Shown: positions 1 through 13,446, counted from the stretch's first letter. The stretch: 64,000 nucleotides of DNA from Chrysemys picta bellii (GCF_011386835.1 NC_088792.1:237626394-237690393); one strand, 5' to 3'. The notes: generated from the letters alone by a model not told the origin. Translations and numbers: made by a program.

Positions 1-273
1 CAAATACAATACATGAAAAAATCCCATAACTAAATATTAAATTAGTGAATATTTAAAGAAACAAAAATGATATCCTACATAAGGAGCCCGCAACTCAGAT
101 GTCTCAAGTCTCATTTATGTATTAAAGCTGAATAGTTTGGTTAGGAACAAAGAAAATATCATAATTGAAAGAGTTACAGATATTCTTATATATAGTTATC
201 TGGGTGCTTTTAATCTCTTTAATACAATAATCTTTTATTTATTATGTCATTACTTGTGATGTTGGCTGGACAG

Positions 274-509
274 GCTGATGAGAAAAAGGAAGCCATTCAC
301 CTCCTTGCAGTTGAAATGTTGAATCACCAACACTGGTATAAAGAAAAATACAACCACATTGAGACATTCAAAGACAGGATTGACCAGCGAACAAATGCAC
401 TACATTCCACTCAAGAGGATCTTAAAAAACAACAACCAAGAGATACAGTCAACAGCATGAACAAATAATTCAAAAGTTCAAGGATAAAGTTGACTGTCAT
501 CAAAATGAG
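274..509 (+). pseudogene. Coiled-coil gene exon A, frameshifted
   Basis: The exon follows an AG at 272-273 and ends at a GT at 510. Its first part reads in phase 0 as a charged helical segment beginning ADEKKEAIHLLAVEML. After about position 430 that frame meets a stop (TAA, 466-468), while the neighbouring frame continues as QQHEQIIQKFKDKVDCHQNE up to the donor. The exon is 236 nt, one short of a multiple of three, which fits a 1-nt deletion in a phase 0-0 exon. Composition is rich in K, E, Q and H, as in long coiled coils. I do not recognise the gene. It joins the next exon in phase 0. Confidence 0.6.
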
Positions 510-613
510 GTGGATTTTTTAATGCTGCACTGTGGTTTTTATTTATTTTTGTTAATGGTTGATCTTTATCTTATCAAGTATGTGTATGAAAATATGTTCT
601 GTCCTGTTTAAAG

Positions 614-736
614 GTTTCTGAAAAAGAGGATGCCATATTTCTACTATAATCTGATTTGACAGAATACCAGTCTAATCATGGACAGTTCATTGAAGAGTTT
701 GATGCAGTAGCTGCACATACTTAGTCTTTACAAAAG
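614..736 (+). pseudogene. Coiled-coil gene exon B with two in-frame stops
   Basis: This 123-nt (41-codon) block has an AG at 612-613 and a GT at 737. Read in phase 0, continuing from exon A, it gives VSEKEDAIFLL, a stop (TAA, 647-649), then SDLTEYQSNHGQFIEEFDAV and a second stop (TAG, 722-724), ending SLQK. The peptide has the same Glu/Gln-rich, heptad-like character as the neighbouring exons. Both stops are in the only frame that keeps phase and character, so this exon appears dead. Alternatively it is not an exon, but the splice borders and phase make that less likely. Confidence 0.6.
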
Positions 737-1070
737 GTAAATAAATACCTTGTAGCAAGCTTAGAAACTTAGTGGTTAGTTTTTAACTTGCTATTAAATT
801 TAAAGCATAGCAATATTATCTAACTTTCTATAGGTGATGAATAGTATAGTGTTGCTTTTTATGATTTTTTATGATTACAAATGGGAATTTACTCATATAT
901 AAATCCAACAAATCTTTTCAAATATTCATATTCAATTAAAACAAATCACAAGTGGCAATGTGTTAAACTTTTGAAATTTGGGAACTAGGCTATAATTTAT
1001 GTTTCTTAAGTAATAGCTAATTGAATCAGGACATCTGGTATAATGCACATTAATTTCTAATTTTAAATAG
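737..1070 (+). other. Intron of the coiled-coil gene
   Basis: AT-rich sequence between exon B and exon C. I see no gene or recognisable repeat in it. Confidence 0.5.
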
Positions 1071-1355
1071 AAGCTTGAGTTAATGAAATATCAATACAAT
1101 GAAAAATCTTCCAAAATTGAAGAATGTGAGCGGATCATATGGGAACAAAAAGCTGAAGCTGCTAATGCACTTGACCAACAGAAAAAATCTGTTCTTGAAA
1201 CTGAAAAGCTAGGAAAGACCTTACAGTCATTGCATCTGGATGTAATAGCTTCCCAGCAGAAACACAAAGTGGAACTTGCTCAGCTAGAACAGCAGATAAC
1301 ACAGCTTGAAAGGGACCTTACAGATGCCAGGAAACTTTGTAGTCAAAAAGATCAG
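1071..1355 (+). CDS. Coiled-coil gene exon C, open
   Basis: The 285-nt (95-codon) exon starts after TTTTAAATAG and ends at a GT at 1356, phase 0 to 0. It begins KLELMKYQYNEKSSKIEE and ends ARKLCSQKDQ. The whole stretch is Glu/Lys/Gln/Leu-rich with regularly spaced hydrophobic residues, which is typical of a continuous parallel coiled coil with no globular domain. It is free of stops, unlike the two exons before it. The family is unrecognised; long sperm-tail, centrosomal or synaptonemal coiled-coil proteins all look like this, so function cannot be assigned. It is part of a gene that is broken elsewhere. Confidence 0.65.
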
Positions 1356-3312
1356 GTATGCTCTTGCTATGAGAATGAGCAAAACAGCTCTCTCTTGAAA
1401 AATCACATTGCAAAAGAGGATATGAGGGAGCTGGGTATACATTACTTCATATATATTTTTGGTATGAATTCTAGAGGAAAAAATAGTTTATCACAAATTT
1501 TGTAAGTGCAAACTTCTCTGGTTGTCTCTAAACTGAAGATATATTAGCATTTGTGAAAACAATTCTTTCAAAATGCATGTTGATAAAAAATAAAAAGACT
1601 ACAGTAGTATGATTTCATCTGATATATCTGTAGAGATTTTAGGAAATATATTTGCCATTTTTAATTGCAGATTCCATTCATAATTATTTTCAATGTCAGA
1701 GACCTACCAAATGGTACTTTTCCTATGGAAGCAAAGGTACATAGGCCCAGACTTTTTACATTAGTCTGTGAATGCTTCCTATGTGAAAACATACATGCAG
1801 TGAAAAATGTTTGTTTTTTAAATAGTGACATAATATCCATACTGTTGAAACATAAAATAAGATGAACTCATTATTGTTTCCTCGATACTTCTTGATACTG
1901 GTTTTTGTACTTTCATAGTTGTTAAATTGACTCTTATAACAATCATTTTTTTAAAAAGCTTATAATTTTCTGAGATAGTCTATAGAAGATTTTTTTAATT
2001 TACTGTTTTATAGGCAAACATTTTGAAGATTCACTACCAGTGAATCTATGTTGATTACATGTAACAATCATCAGTAAAAAAAACCCAAAAATACAAAAAC
2101 AAGGAAATGAGTAAAAAAATTTTTATTATTATTGACTGGAGAAATAGAATGAAACAAGAATGTATACCTATGACAGGATATTATCTTCTGTATATTAAGT
2201 TTTACACACCTGAAAAATATGTTAATACAAATAATTGTTGTCATGTTAACATTGCAGGTTTCAAGCTGTCTAAACCAATTTTACATTCTCAATGAAGAAT
2301 GTTTAACATTTTGAACCAAAAACAGTACAGCACGAATAATTAAAGGCTTAAGTTAAATACATAGACAGTCATTTAAATTTAGATCTGCAATAACATTTAC
2401 TATTATTCTCTAAGGCTTTGACTGTGCTTGACAGAAACAAAGTACTCTGGGATTAATTTCAAGAAATGGTGCCAACTGTGCGCAATTTGCTGTAATTAAG
2501 ACATGAAAGAGTACTAAATATTCAGATTAAAAGAAGCAAGATGGAGCATGATAGAGAATCAAGGTGTGGCATAAAGCCAATAAAGCGCAGTCATTCATGA
2601 ATACCCAATAATGATTGATATGAAACTTAAACCAATACCATTGCAGTATGTGTTTAAAAATTGTGTGCACGCAGCTTAAAATGAGAGTACATTTTATAGG
2701 AAAATGTTTTTGTTTGTCTTAATTTAAAGACAAAATTTTCTACATGGCAGCTTAGAATAACATTAAAACAAACAAAATTAAAATGTTATAATTATTGTAT
2801 TTTATAGGAATAGTAAGTTTAAGTAGTTGGGTTTGGGGAAATAAAATGGTATTATTATCTCTTTGGTGCTGGGATTTCCCTATGTACACATTAATCTATA
2901 GTTGTTTGTTATAGTGCCAGTCCAAAGAGCATTGGAGACATTGGCTCCAAGAGGTTAAATATCTTTTTTATTTTTATGAAATTTCTTTTTAATTTTTTTA
3001 AAGGAAAAGCATTCAATTAGATCAAAGTATATTTTTTTCTCTTACTGTCAGAATTATGTGGAATATTTTTCTTTGTCTTTGGATTTATAAGTATTGATTT
3101 AATGATTTATTGTAATGCTAAATCTTTTCTTCAACACGTTTTTATAACTTAAATTCCTTTTAACTTTGTGATCCTAGAAGAGATGTAGGTATTTGACCCA
3201 GTTGCTAATGAGGTGCTGTATAATTTCATGTATCCTATAGCTCAAAATAGCAGGATGCAGTATAAAAAGTACATCATAAAAGGCACTATTGGAATGTTTT
3301 TTGTCTTCACAG
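1356..3312 (+). other. Intron; holds a weak candidate mini-exon at 1671-1736
   Basis: AT-rich intronic DNA. The segment 1671-1736 (66 nt, AG before, GT after) would fit phase 0-0 between the flanking exons, but its peptide is not coiled-coil-like, so it is reported as a finding and not as an exon. No other gene or clear mobile element is seen. Confidence 0.5.
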
Positions 3313-3559
3313 GCAATACGCAAAAGAGATGACCTTCTGAGAAAGTCGGAAGCTGATCTCCTGCAGACAAGGGAAGGTATCAAAGCTAAAGTTGCTGAGG
3401 TGGAGCACCTTGACAGTGTGGTCAAGAAACTGAAAGCAAGTATCCAGGACACACAGAAAGAAAAGAATCAGAAGAAAAGAGAAGCCATCATACTGAGAAC
3501 TGAGATTCAGCAGCTAAATCAGGAACTGCAGGGTGTGCATAAGCAGTACAGAGAGACAG
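3313..3559 (+). CDS. Coiled-coil gene exon D, open
   Basis: The exon follows TTGTCTTCACAG and ends at GACAG|GTAATA. It is 247 nt, phase 0 to 1. It starts AIRKRDDLLRKSEADLL and ends GVHKQYRET, where the last codon is split and completed by the next exon. The peptide is an uninterrupted coiled coil with strong heptad spacing of Leu, Ile and Val. The phase-1 donor matches the phase of the acceptor at 6974 exactly, which is good evidence that both are true exons of one gene. Confidence 0.7.
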
Positions 3560-6500
3560 GTAATAATGTACAAAAATAGTAATATTACTGAAATGTGAAT
3601 TTGGCGCAGTCTAATAGAATAGAATTCTCCGTCATATGGATATATGATTGCTGTAATCAAATGAATACAAAAAGGTTCCCTGCTCTGCTTTAGGGTGAAT
3701 TTGCAGCTGGAGACAGCAACTTTATCAAAACAAAATAAACATACCCGAATACTTTATTGTTACACATACTGTAAGGTAGTTGTAAAAATTTAGTTAAAAA
3801 TCTAATTCTGTCTCAGAATGCCGGCTAATTCACTGACAACAGAAATTATAATTTGAACCTATCAATTTTTATATTATTATTGTTTCAGTGTACTGTTTTG
3901 TTGATCTGGTGTGATTAATGCCCATTATATAGAATTTTATAGTTCTATCTGTAACACATTCGTGAATTGAAGACATAAAGCTTTTCTCAAGTGGATATTA
4001 TCCACAAAACCAAAATAAGTTGCAAACAGTATTGCAGGTTGAATTGTACAGTACAAGCAGCCATTCAACAATGACTGATAATCTACTTAAAATTATTTTT
4101 GCCCGGTATTTTGAGCCCTTGCAGACTACATATATGTTAGAATTATTTTTCTAAATAAGCAAATTCAATAAGCAGATGGCATTATTAATATTATAGAGAT
4201 ATGGTATAGTAAAGTTTTGAAATATATTACTTTTACGAAATAAAATATTAATGAAGTCATTGGGAACATAATAGACAGCCTGTGTCAACCCCTTAATTTT
4301 CTCTTCCACTATTCACAACATTGCCAGATACATGTTTCTGGATAAAACCCCCTAGAGGTCTGCTGCAAATTCTTTTTCAATACAACCAGATCATTGCAGA
4401 TAATTGTATTACACAGGGTATTGATCCAAAATCGTTGTGCACCGGAAACATCTGAAAAAACATGATTATAGCTTTCTGTTTATTGTTCGTACATCATATA
4501 AGCAGGCTTTTGTGTGAATCACCTGTAAGGAAGGCAAGGTGGAAACATCAGAGAAATTACCTCTTTACAAGAATCTATTGATCACTTTAAATCAAAGAAG
4601 TATGTTTGACATAAGATTACCTGCCAGTTTGAACATTAGGTACACTATGTTATAGCCTGGGGCAGTTGTAAGTCTGACAAAGGGATTGTAAATAAAGCAT
4701 GCAGCTGCTAGTGCCTCTGGCTTGGGATCAACCAAGGCTCAAGTCCAAGGCATAGGTAAACCTAAAATAAGTTAACTCTTTTTTTACCTGCACATTGTGA
4801 ATTAGAGTAGATTCTTAAAGAACCATGAAAAATAAATCAAATTCATCGTTTAGACTGGGCATGCCACTTAGAAAATACACATAGCTTGATATGTTTACAA
4901 ATCAAAACATTTATACACATATGAGAGGAGTGCTACAAGTTACCTTTGTCTCCAGGCAGTAGATCATATATCCTAGACAACTTCTGAAAATGTTTCTAAG
5001 TGGTACAGATAAAAATATTTTAAATGTAATTAACATTAACTCTTGTAAATCATGTATTTGAATAAAACTCACTTGATGTTCAAAGTTTTGTTTTACAGAT
5101 AAAAATCAAAACTTAACATTGACAAATTTTAAATAGAAGTAGTAAGTATTGCATTTAATATGTTTTCAGTTTCCAAACTGAGGACCCAAAACACACAGAT
5201 GATTAACTTTACTTGTGCAAGTAGTCTATTTGATCTCAGGGGGACTAAATCCATGACTAAACTTACTCACCTATGTATTCACAGGATTTGGACCTAAATC
5301 ATCTATACGAAGAAAGTGGTGATTTCCCATTTATTTCTTGTTGAATGATGGGAGCTAAATCTTCTCTACACAAGAATTGTTTTAGCCTAAAGGGTTTATT
5401 TTAAAATTTGAAAGCAAACTTGTTATAAGTTGTTTATTAGCTTTTGTCCATATTTTAACATGTGTTGAAATTATTAAACATTTAACTCATTTGTTCACAG
5501 AGATTCAGATGTAGTTGTAGTTGGGATTTAATAAAGATGAGTTATGAGTGATACATGTTCCTTGTTAAATATTTAGCTGTTCAGGTTAGCTGTGTGGTTT
5601 CTGGAGGCACTAATTTAAACAGATAATATATAGTACTTTTAAGTTACAGAAATTGTAGGCATGGTATTGGGTTTTGTTTGATTGGGGAGAAGGGGATTTT
5701 TGGGGGGTTAACGAGGGGAAAACAGTAGACCGCTTATTTTTTAATTTAAAGAAATTGACCTGCTGTTCAGAATACACAAATAATTATGTAATGGTAAATC
5801 AGATACTTGTATTTAGATCCTGTGTATCTGGGCAATACTGTTTGACAAAGCTGTGTGATAAATGTAGAATATTTTGACAGAGTACTAGCACTTTATTTCT
5901 TTAAAGGCTACTTTATATGTAAGGATGCACAAACCAGTTTCCAACTTCATTGGAGCTTAATATACATACCACTCTTTCAACAATACATTAGGATCATTAC
6001 AAGGAAAACATTCTCTATGATAATATAAACTTATGTGTTATGATTCTTACTGAACTGTTGCTACTAAAAATCACTTCAGTATTTTTTTTATTTTTAGTAT
6101 CAGGGTTTGGAATCATCTAAATACCCCTTAGTTATAGGCCTTCTTGTTATACAGTACCCTTCATTGGAAAATGCTTGTTCCAATAATCAATTTAATTTCA
6201 CAATACCTTAAAATTAGATTACATAGCTAAATGTGCACATACATCTCTGAAGCATATACCTATGGAAAGATATTAAAACCAGTTACATATATATGTATAC
6301 ATATGTGCTAAGGGGCAAATATTTAAATTAAAACCTATGTACACATTTTTTTTTAGGAATATGGTACACAAAGAACAAAGGAAAAATGTCTTTGTCTTGA
6401 ATCACTTATTTTTCTGAGAGAGCTGGAAGCAAGCTACTATGGTTTCTTTTGGTCTAATGAAAGAGTGCCATCTATTGGATGACCTTGGGAAATAAATGTG

Positions 6501-6973
6501 TTTGTACTATGTGTGTACTCTATAATTCATGAAAAAATGTAATGAAACAGAAGATTTTCAGTTAAAATTGTATGTGTTTGAATTGTGGAACTAAAATCTA
6601 TTCAAAAGAGAGGTAATAAATACTAGATTAAATTACCTTATGAAATGTTAAAGCAATAGCTGTGTGCTTGAAAATGGTGTTAAATACTGAATATCTACAT
6701 ATCTAGTAGGATTTGATTGCAGTTTAATGTTCAAAAATATTGAACTAAATTATCTTTATTTGACTTTACTGAAGTGCATGTGAAGATACTTAAGTCAGCT
6801 ATTAATTTATTGGTGGTGGTTTATTTTCTTTGAAATATCTGGAAACTGAATGAAGCTCTTCTGAAAACAAGTATTTGTCTAGCTCTTACAGGGATTTGCA
6901 TTGTATTATATTTAAAACAAAAATGTCATCTAGGTTTGATTTTAAAATGCAATGCTTTTTTTAAATCTTTCAG
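3560..6973 (+). other. Long intron, no recognised elements
   Basis: About 3.4 kb of AT-rich sequence between exons D and E. I see short A/T runs but no gene and no repeat that I can name. Confidence 0.45.
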
Positions 6974-7163
6974 CTCCAGAACTTGCCAGTCAAGATGAAA
7001 AACTTCTTCTAATGGAATCCAGCTTGAAAGGAACTCAAGAGCAGCTAAGTGAGCAAATAACAGAAACAGTTCGCCAAGAACAGAACAGTAGAAAATCACA
7101 GACAGAGCTGAAGACCCTGAGAGAACGTATTATAGCTTCTGAAGAAGGAATTAGGGATTACAA
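6974..7163 (+). CDS. Coiled-coil gene exon E, open
   Basis: The exon follows TTTAAATCTTTCAG and ends before GTGAGT, 190 nt, phase 1 to 2. With the split codon from exon D it reads A-PELASQDEKLLLMESSLKG and continues through QLSEQITETVRQEQ to ERIIASEEGIRDYK. It is all coiled coil, with no stop. The phases on both sides fit the neighbouring exons, so exons C to F form one open reading frame of about 295 codons. Confidence 0.7.
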
Positions 7164-10100
7164 GTGAGTTACTGCTTTTTTAGTATTTTAGGAAGTTTTA
7201 ACAGAAGATATTAAAGTCAACAGTAATTCCTTTTGTTAAATACTGTATTGTTTATCTCAGGTAAGATGTGGTATAAGTATGTGCTGCTAATCTATTGAAT
7301 AAACTGTTAAATCTGAACTGTTGATTCATGTATGCTGTAAAATATCCTTTATTCTTAACCAAAAATTCAAGGTTTTAAAAAAGCCACCATACTAGTATCA
7401 GTTATCTCTTTTACTTCTTTACAAATGTAAAAGGCATGAGTGTTGAAGAAAAATAATCCATTTTATTTATACAGTGTCCATCTGCTAATGGCATTCTCAT
7501 CTTCCTCTTTTTTAGAGTCCAAAGGTTACATATGGCTCTTATTGTATTTCTTTTTTGTTAAAGAAACTGCCTTTAAGCAAGACGCTATCAAATCAAGTAA
7601 ATTTAGAGTTTGAACTTCTAGTCACAACAACGAGACACATACAAGGTTGCTAAAATAAGCTAAAGAAAACATATATATTTTTTGCATACTGTACTATATA
7701 AAAGTTTACTATTGGTGATGTAGTCCTCTGTTCTCATGGGTCAAATTTAGTATCTGTTAGACTTCATATTTACAGAAAAAATTCAAATTGAAAAGTACTA
7801 ATCTTTTGGGTTTGGGTTTTTTGCAAAAATAAATTAGTAAAACTTTAAAAAAGGTATTTTCATATTCACATGAGTCAAAATTGATTAATTATTTATCTTT
7901 TCAGGATCTAGAATTTTATGAAAATGACTCATTTAGCTGAATGCTTTTTCTTTTGTTTGTATTATAAATAGTTTCACTCACTGAAGTTTTGTTACACTGA
8001 GTAATCACTAACTCAAATGAGAGGCATTTCAAGCTGTTTTATAATATCATAGAGTACAGTTGAACACTTTCTACAGGTTAGCCTAATATAAATAAATAAA
8101 TAAATCTGTTCATATAGCGATGGATTGAACTTTTAGAGCAAAATTCTTATCTAAGATATGTGGCAAGCAATAGAGCATATCTCAAAAAATCCACTTCTCT
8201 GATAGCAGTGTTGTTGAGATTAGTGGCAATAAGCACTATGCTTCTAAAATCAAAATATGGTCCCTGTTCTTTATATAATTAAACACAATAATTCTGTAAT
8301 TTTTGATGTTCAGTATAAGTGATTTTTACATTTTAAATACTCTACCATTTTATAGTTCAAATAGTTGATTTATCTGTTGGAAATGGAGCACACTCCATGG
8401 AAAAACACAATCTACAGGAAATGTCCTCATTCCTTTACATAAAATAGCTCAGTAGTTCTCAACCTGTAGATTGCATCCCTAAGGGTATCACCAATGCTGC
8501 TCTGGGATGGGGAATGTCACAAATCTGCTTTCCTTATTTCTCTTAAATCTTTTGCTAAAGTGGGTTTATTCACCCATTTTCAACTGATTACTCTGTTGCC
8601 CAAACCTCATAAACTGTTGTGCCAGTTTCTGTAGCACTTCCTTTCAAGTACCTGGGGTTACCTATTTAATGAAGGCATCTGATGCATATCTGAGAGGAGC
8701 AGTTGTGAGTGACTGAATGTGAGGCTGTGATATGAAAAAGGTCAAGGCACCCTGAAATAGGTGGTGTAACAAAATGACTGATAGAAGAATTTTTTGCAAA
8801 ACTTGTTACCTAAAATGAAGCTTGTTAATGGTGGAACAGAAGGCAAAATTAAGATTATTAGAATGCTCACATGAAACACACTTAACTATAACTTTATATT
8901 ATACATTGCATACACGAAGTAAAACTGCTTTTTAACTTGAAAAACTGGTAAATTAACCTACAGCTTGCAGTTTGGATTATTATAGTCAGAAATATTGTTC
9001 AGTTGTATCTGAAACTTGTGGTTGTGTCAGTAAAATGTGTGAAATGAACCTTCAGTCGGAGAGAGATTAAGTTAGATTTATTTGCCCCCACTTCTAACCC
9101 TCAAGTTAAATTCTAATTTCTTAGTTGTGACATCATTGCTTTATAAAAGTACTATGACTCTTTACTGCAGAATTATGCAAAGGGAGAAGTATTTGTTGTA
9201 TTTGCCAGCTTATTTTTAAATAACTATATTCAATAGTTAATAGCTATGACAAGGTTAGTGTAATAAAGTTAAAAAAAACAGCTACGGAAATTCAGACATG
9301 TTTAAATATTATTGTCCCTCTTTAAAATACAATTTTGTTACCTATTTAAGATTAATCATGTGGAGAGGTCAATAGCTGATTAGATAATGCTAAGATCTGT
9401 TTCTTGGAAGAGAGAAAGGACAATGGGTCTCTCTCCCCTGGGTTTGCTGGGGCTTGAGGTGTCATAGAGGTGATGCACAGTCTCTGTGTAAGGTACAGCA
9501 TGTGTTGTAATGTAGCATCCTCTTGCAGCTGACTTTGTGAAAGTCATACAGTCCTGGTATCAGCTTACCTTCCTACTTGCTAAGTGAATGAGGTAAATGC
9601 AGTTGGTTTGAAGGCAAGAGGGTAGTTTGGTTTGTTGAACATGAAGAAAATGCAAGACAGTATAAAGCGGTGGGTGAAAGCCTCACACCGCAGTGGTCTT
9701 GAGGCTAACTTTATGTTGTAGCTGTTGTTGGGGGGAAGAGTCTATTCCTGAATGCTTTTTATTTTCCTGCTGCAAAAACATAAGTTAAAAAGTTATTTTT
9801 CAAGAAAGTGATAAAAGATAAAATGATTGGATAGGATAAAAAAAGTTCAATATTTTCATTGGTATTTATCAGAATAAAAGTGAGAAATCATCAAAATATT
9901 TCCTGATTTTAGTGGACACGGTGGTTAGGACCCGTAAAATGTCTAATCGGTAGGAAATATTTGAGAGTTGCAAGAAGTCACAGGATTTGTTTTATTTTTA
10001 TTTATTCTCGATGAACTAAACGTAAAGTTAAAAAAACCAACCCAACCCCACAATGTAAGCCTGTTATATTTGAAAGATTTGTTCAGAATGTCCAGTGGGA

Positions 10101-11324
10101 ACCTGGAAATCGTAATAATTTGTAGTATCGATTGTGTGAAGCTATGCAGCCGGAGCCCCGAGTGAATAGACAGAAATAGACATTTTATTGATTAACTTTT
10201 ACAGTCATATTTTCAAGACTCTGGTGCAACATAATTTTCACTTCCCAGCTTTTGTGCTGCTGCATCATGAAACTTGGATTCTTCTCTCTTAACACTTACC
10301 CACTTGAGGGAAACAGTGTGGGCTTATCTCTTTCAGGTCTGTGCTCTGTAGAGATGCATAATTTTCTGCACAATGATTTGTTCTAAAATTTCTTTCTACT
10401 TGTACTGTAAAGTAAAAAGGTACCATCACATCATGAAAGTCTTTAGAAATAATATGTTAATAACTACTTTGTAATTGCTTCTAGTAGTTTTCCTTTGTTT
10501 TTGCATTTTGTTTTATTTTTTTCCCCTTAAATTACTGAAAGCTAAGATTTTGGCATAAAAAGAATTGTTAAAAATAATTTCTCCACAATGGTGTTTTCTT
10601 CTCTGTTACATTTTTAAAAGGAAAAGAAGGAACTACAACACTGAAAATATAAATGTATTCTCAGGAGGAAATTCTTTGTTTTCAGGAGTATTGAAGTCAG
10701 TGTCAAAACCCATAGTGATTTCAGTAGGGCCACGATTTCACCCTAAATATTTAGAAGCTATTTTAAAAATATTTAAGTGTACATAATTCTTAACTAGATA
10801 AACCACAGCGATACCTATTGTGCAGTCCTCATGGAAACCAATTTCAGAAAAATATTAATGTATATTTGCCCTAGACAAAATATGTAGTATTTGAAAGTAT
10901 ATTAATACACTGTACGTATATGCACCAGCCTCTTCAACTCGCATAGATATATGCAATAACTTTTTGTTGACTTTCAGCAAAAATCCAGATTGTTATTACT
11001 TGTTTTATTGTATTTAATAATTGTTCATTATCACCTACATTATATCCTAGCTCACATTGATTTGGGAACTTGTCTTAATATAAAATAAGCCAGAGTCTCA
11101 GCTGATATAGTCACTAAAGTGATCATCTGAGGATCAAGCCCATTGTTTTATCTTAAATTATGTTAATATTAATTTGTTTTATATGTATGTATTTTGCTCA
11201 CTGTTAAATACATTTGTTTGACCCCCACCATTGGTAGCATCTGGGTGCACTGAGGCAATAAACATCCCAAGTAGTTCCCAGTGCTCACTTTATTTACTTT
11301 AGTTCATCTTTAAGTCTAACCTAG
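7164..11324 (+). other. Long intron with minor repeats
   Basis: About 4.2 kb of mostly AT-rich DNA. A short ATAAATAAATAAATAAA run lies near 8090. At about 8452 a sequence starting CAGTAGTTCTCAACCTG resembles the terminal sequence of hAT elements, but I could not find its other end. No gene is seen. Confidence 0.45.
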
Positions 11325-11490
11325 AGCAGTATCCATGTTTTCTTTCAAATCCGGAGACATGCTTAAAAAACTTCCATTACAATTAACAGCATCAAAGACA
11401 GCTCAACAGCAAAAGCTTCATGGAGCTCTCAACAGGCAGCAGTTAGAACCAGTATCAGCCATTGAACAAGTAAACAGTCTGAAACAACAG
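11325..11490 (+). CDS. Coiled-coil gene exon F, open
   Basis: The exon starts after TCTAACCTAG and ends CAACAG|GTGAGT, a strong donor, 166 nt, phase 2 to 0. Its first base completes the lysine codon split at the end of exon E. The peptide reads AVSMFSFKSGDMLKKLPL, then a Gln-rich stretch (TAQQQKLHGALNRQQ), ending SAIEQVNSLKQQ. It is less strongly helical at its start and may mark a break in the coiled coil. It is the last fully open exon before breaks begin again. Confidence 0.65.
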
Positions 11491-11564
11491 GTGAGTTTGC
11501 TTATATGTGAAAAAGCAATTCTACAGCAAACAGAGTACGGTGTCATATCATAATTGCATTTTTG

Positions 11565-11670
11565 GGCCCCAGTCTTGCAAACACTTAGGCATGAAAGTAA
11601 TTCTGCAGAAGCCAAAGTAACTACTCAGGGAACAAAGCTACTTGTGTTCATTTGCAGGACTGAGGCCTAA
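11565..11670. repeat. Short foldback repeat in intron
   Basis: The ends are imperfect inverted copies: GGCCCCAGTCTTGCAAACAC at the left and the reverse complement of GTTCATTTGCAGGACTGAGG at the right. This looks like a small, old non-autonomous DNA element. The family is not assigned. Confidence 0.4.
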
Positions 11671-12050
11671 AATTGCATTAATTATATAATGTTCACGGTT
11701 GGTGAAGTGTAGCTATATGTGTGTGTTTTACTGAGCTATAGGGATTACGTTTGGAATTGTGATTTGAAAATTATTTGTAATAAGTGAAGTTACCTGATGT
11801 GATTAGCTAGTTTTAAGGGCCAGTTGAAGACCGGCATCTCAGTTATTTTAGCTATCTCACTAAGAAGAAACTGAAAGTCTGATCAGTGTTAACTAATTTG
11901 TACTTTTGTTATTATGGATATAATATGGATTTTAAATGAGAGAGTGGTTATGTTAAACTATAATTAAAGAGTAATATGGCCATGACCCAATTAACTTTCT
12001 AATCTTACTAGTAAAACTGTAGAACAGTAAATCAGGATTTTGGTTTACAG

Positions 12051-13446
12051 TAGGGCTGTCAATTCATCGCAGTTAACTCATGCGATTAACTCAAAAAATT
12101 AATCATGATTAAAAAAATTAATCGCAGCTAATCTTAGTTTTAATCACACTGTTAAACAATAGAATACCAATTGAAGTTTATTAAATATTTTGGATATTTG
12201 TCTACATTTTCAAATATATTGATTTCAATTACACACAGAATACAAAGTGTACAGTACTCACTTTATATTATTTTTATTACAAATATTTGCACTGTAAACA
12301 TGATACACAAAAGAAATACTATTTTTCAATTCACCTCATGCCAGTACCATAGTGCAATCTCTTTATTGTGAAAGCACAACTTACAAATGTAGATTTTATT
12401 TGTTACATAACTGCACTCAAAAACAAAACAATGTAAAATTTTAGAGCCCACAAGTCCACTCAGTCCTACTTCTTGTTCAGCCAATCGCTAAGAGAAACAA
12501 GTTTGTTTGCTGGAGATAATGCTGCTCACTTCTTATTTATAATGTCACATGAAAGTGCAAACAGATGTTCGCATGGCACTTTTGTAGCCAGCATGGCAAG
12601 GTATTTAGGTGCCAGATATGCTAAACATTCATATGCCCCTTCATGCTTTGGCCACCATTCCAGAGGACATGCTTCCATGGTGATAACGTTAATTAAAAAA
12701 CTAATATTGTTAATTAAATTTGTGACTGAATTCCTTGGGGGAGATTTGTATGTCTCCTGCTCTGTGTTTTACCTGCATTCTGCCATATATTTCATGTTAT
12801 AGCAATCTTGGATGATGACCCAGCATGTTGTTCGTTTTAAGAACACTTTCACTGCAGATTTGACAAAATGCAAAGAAGGTACCAATGTGAGATTTCTAAG
12901 GATATCTACAGATTTAAGAATCTTAAGTACCTTCCAAAATCTGATTGGGGCAGGGTATGGAGCATGCTTTCAGAATGCTTAAAAGAGCAACATGCCGATG
13001 CAGAAACTACAGAACCCGAACCACCACCAAAAAAAAAAAATCAACCTTCTGCTGGTGGCATCTGACTCAGATGGTGAAAATGACTGCCCTGCTCCTCTAA
13101 GGGGGAGGGTTGGCTGGCCTGGCTGAGTGAAGGGAACAGTGCTTTATGGCTGTGGTGGGAGAAGAGACGAAAACTGCTGCAAAAGAGGCAGAGTGGTCGC
13201 TGACTTATCCCCTGGGAATGCAGGGTTTGAAAACGGGCAGGGCAGTGCCTGGAGCCTTCCTTTTTACATGGACCAATAAAAAATAAATATAAACTGCGCA
13301 CTGTACACTTTGTATTTTGTGTTGTAATTGAAAGCAATATATTTGAAAATGTGGAAAACATCCAAAATATTTATATAAATGGTATTCTATTATTGTTTAA
13401 CAGCACGATTAATCATGATTAATTTTTTAATCGCTTGACAGCCCTA
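12051..13446. mobile_element. hAT-like DNA element, 1.4 kb, long inverted arms
   Basis: The element begins TAGGGCTGTCAA and ends TTGACAGCCCTA, which are exact inverted termini. It is flanked by a perfect 8-bp duplication, GTTTACAG, at 12043-12050 and 13447-13454. An 8-bp target duplication is the hallmark of the hAT superfamily. Beyond the short termini, the outer roughly 170-200 bp on each side (about 12093-12293 and 13262-13436) are inverted copies of each other. The interior has only short open frames, such as 12868-13065, with a Pro/Lys-rich end; none is a recognisable transposase. It is therefore probably non-autonomous. It sits between exons F and G, in the intron. Confidence 0.85.
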
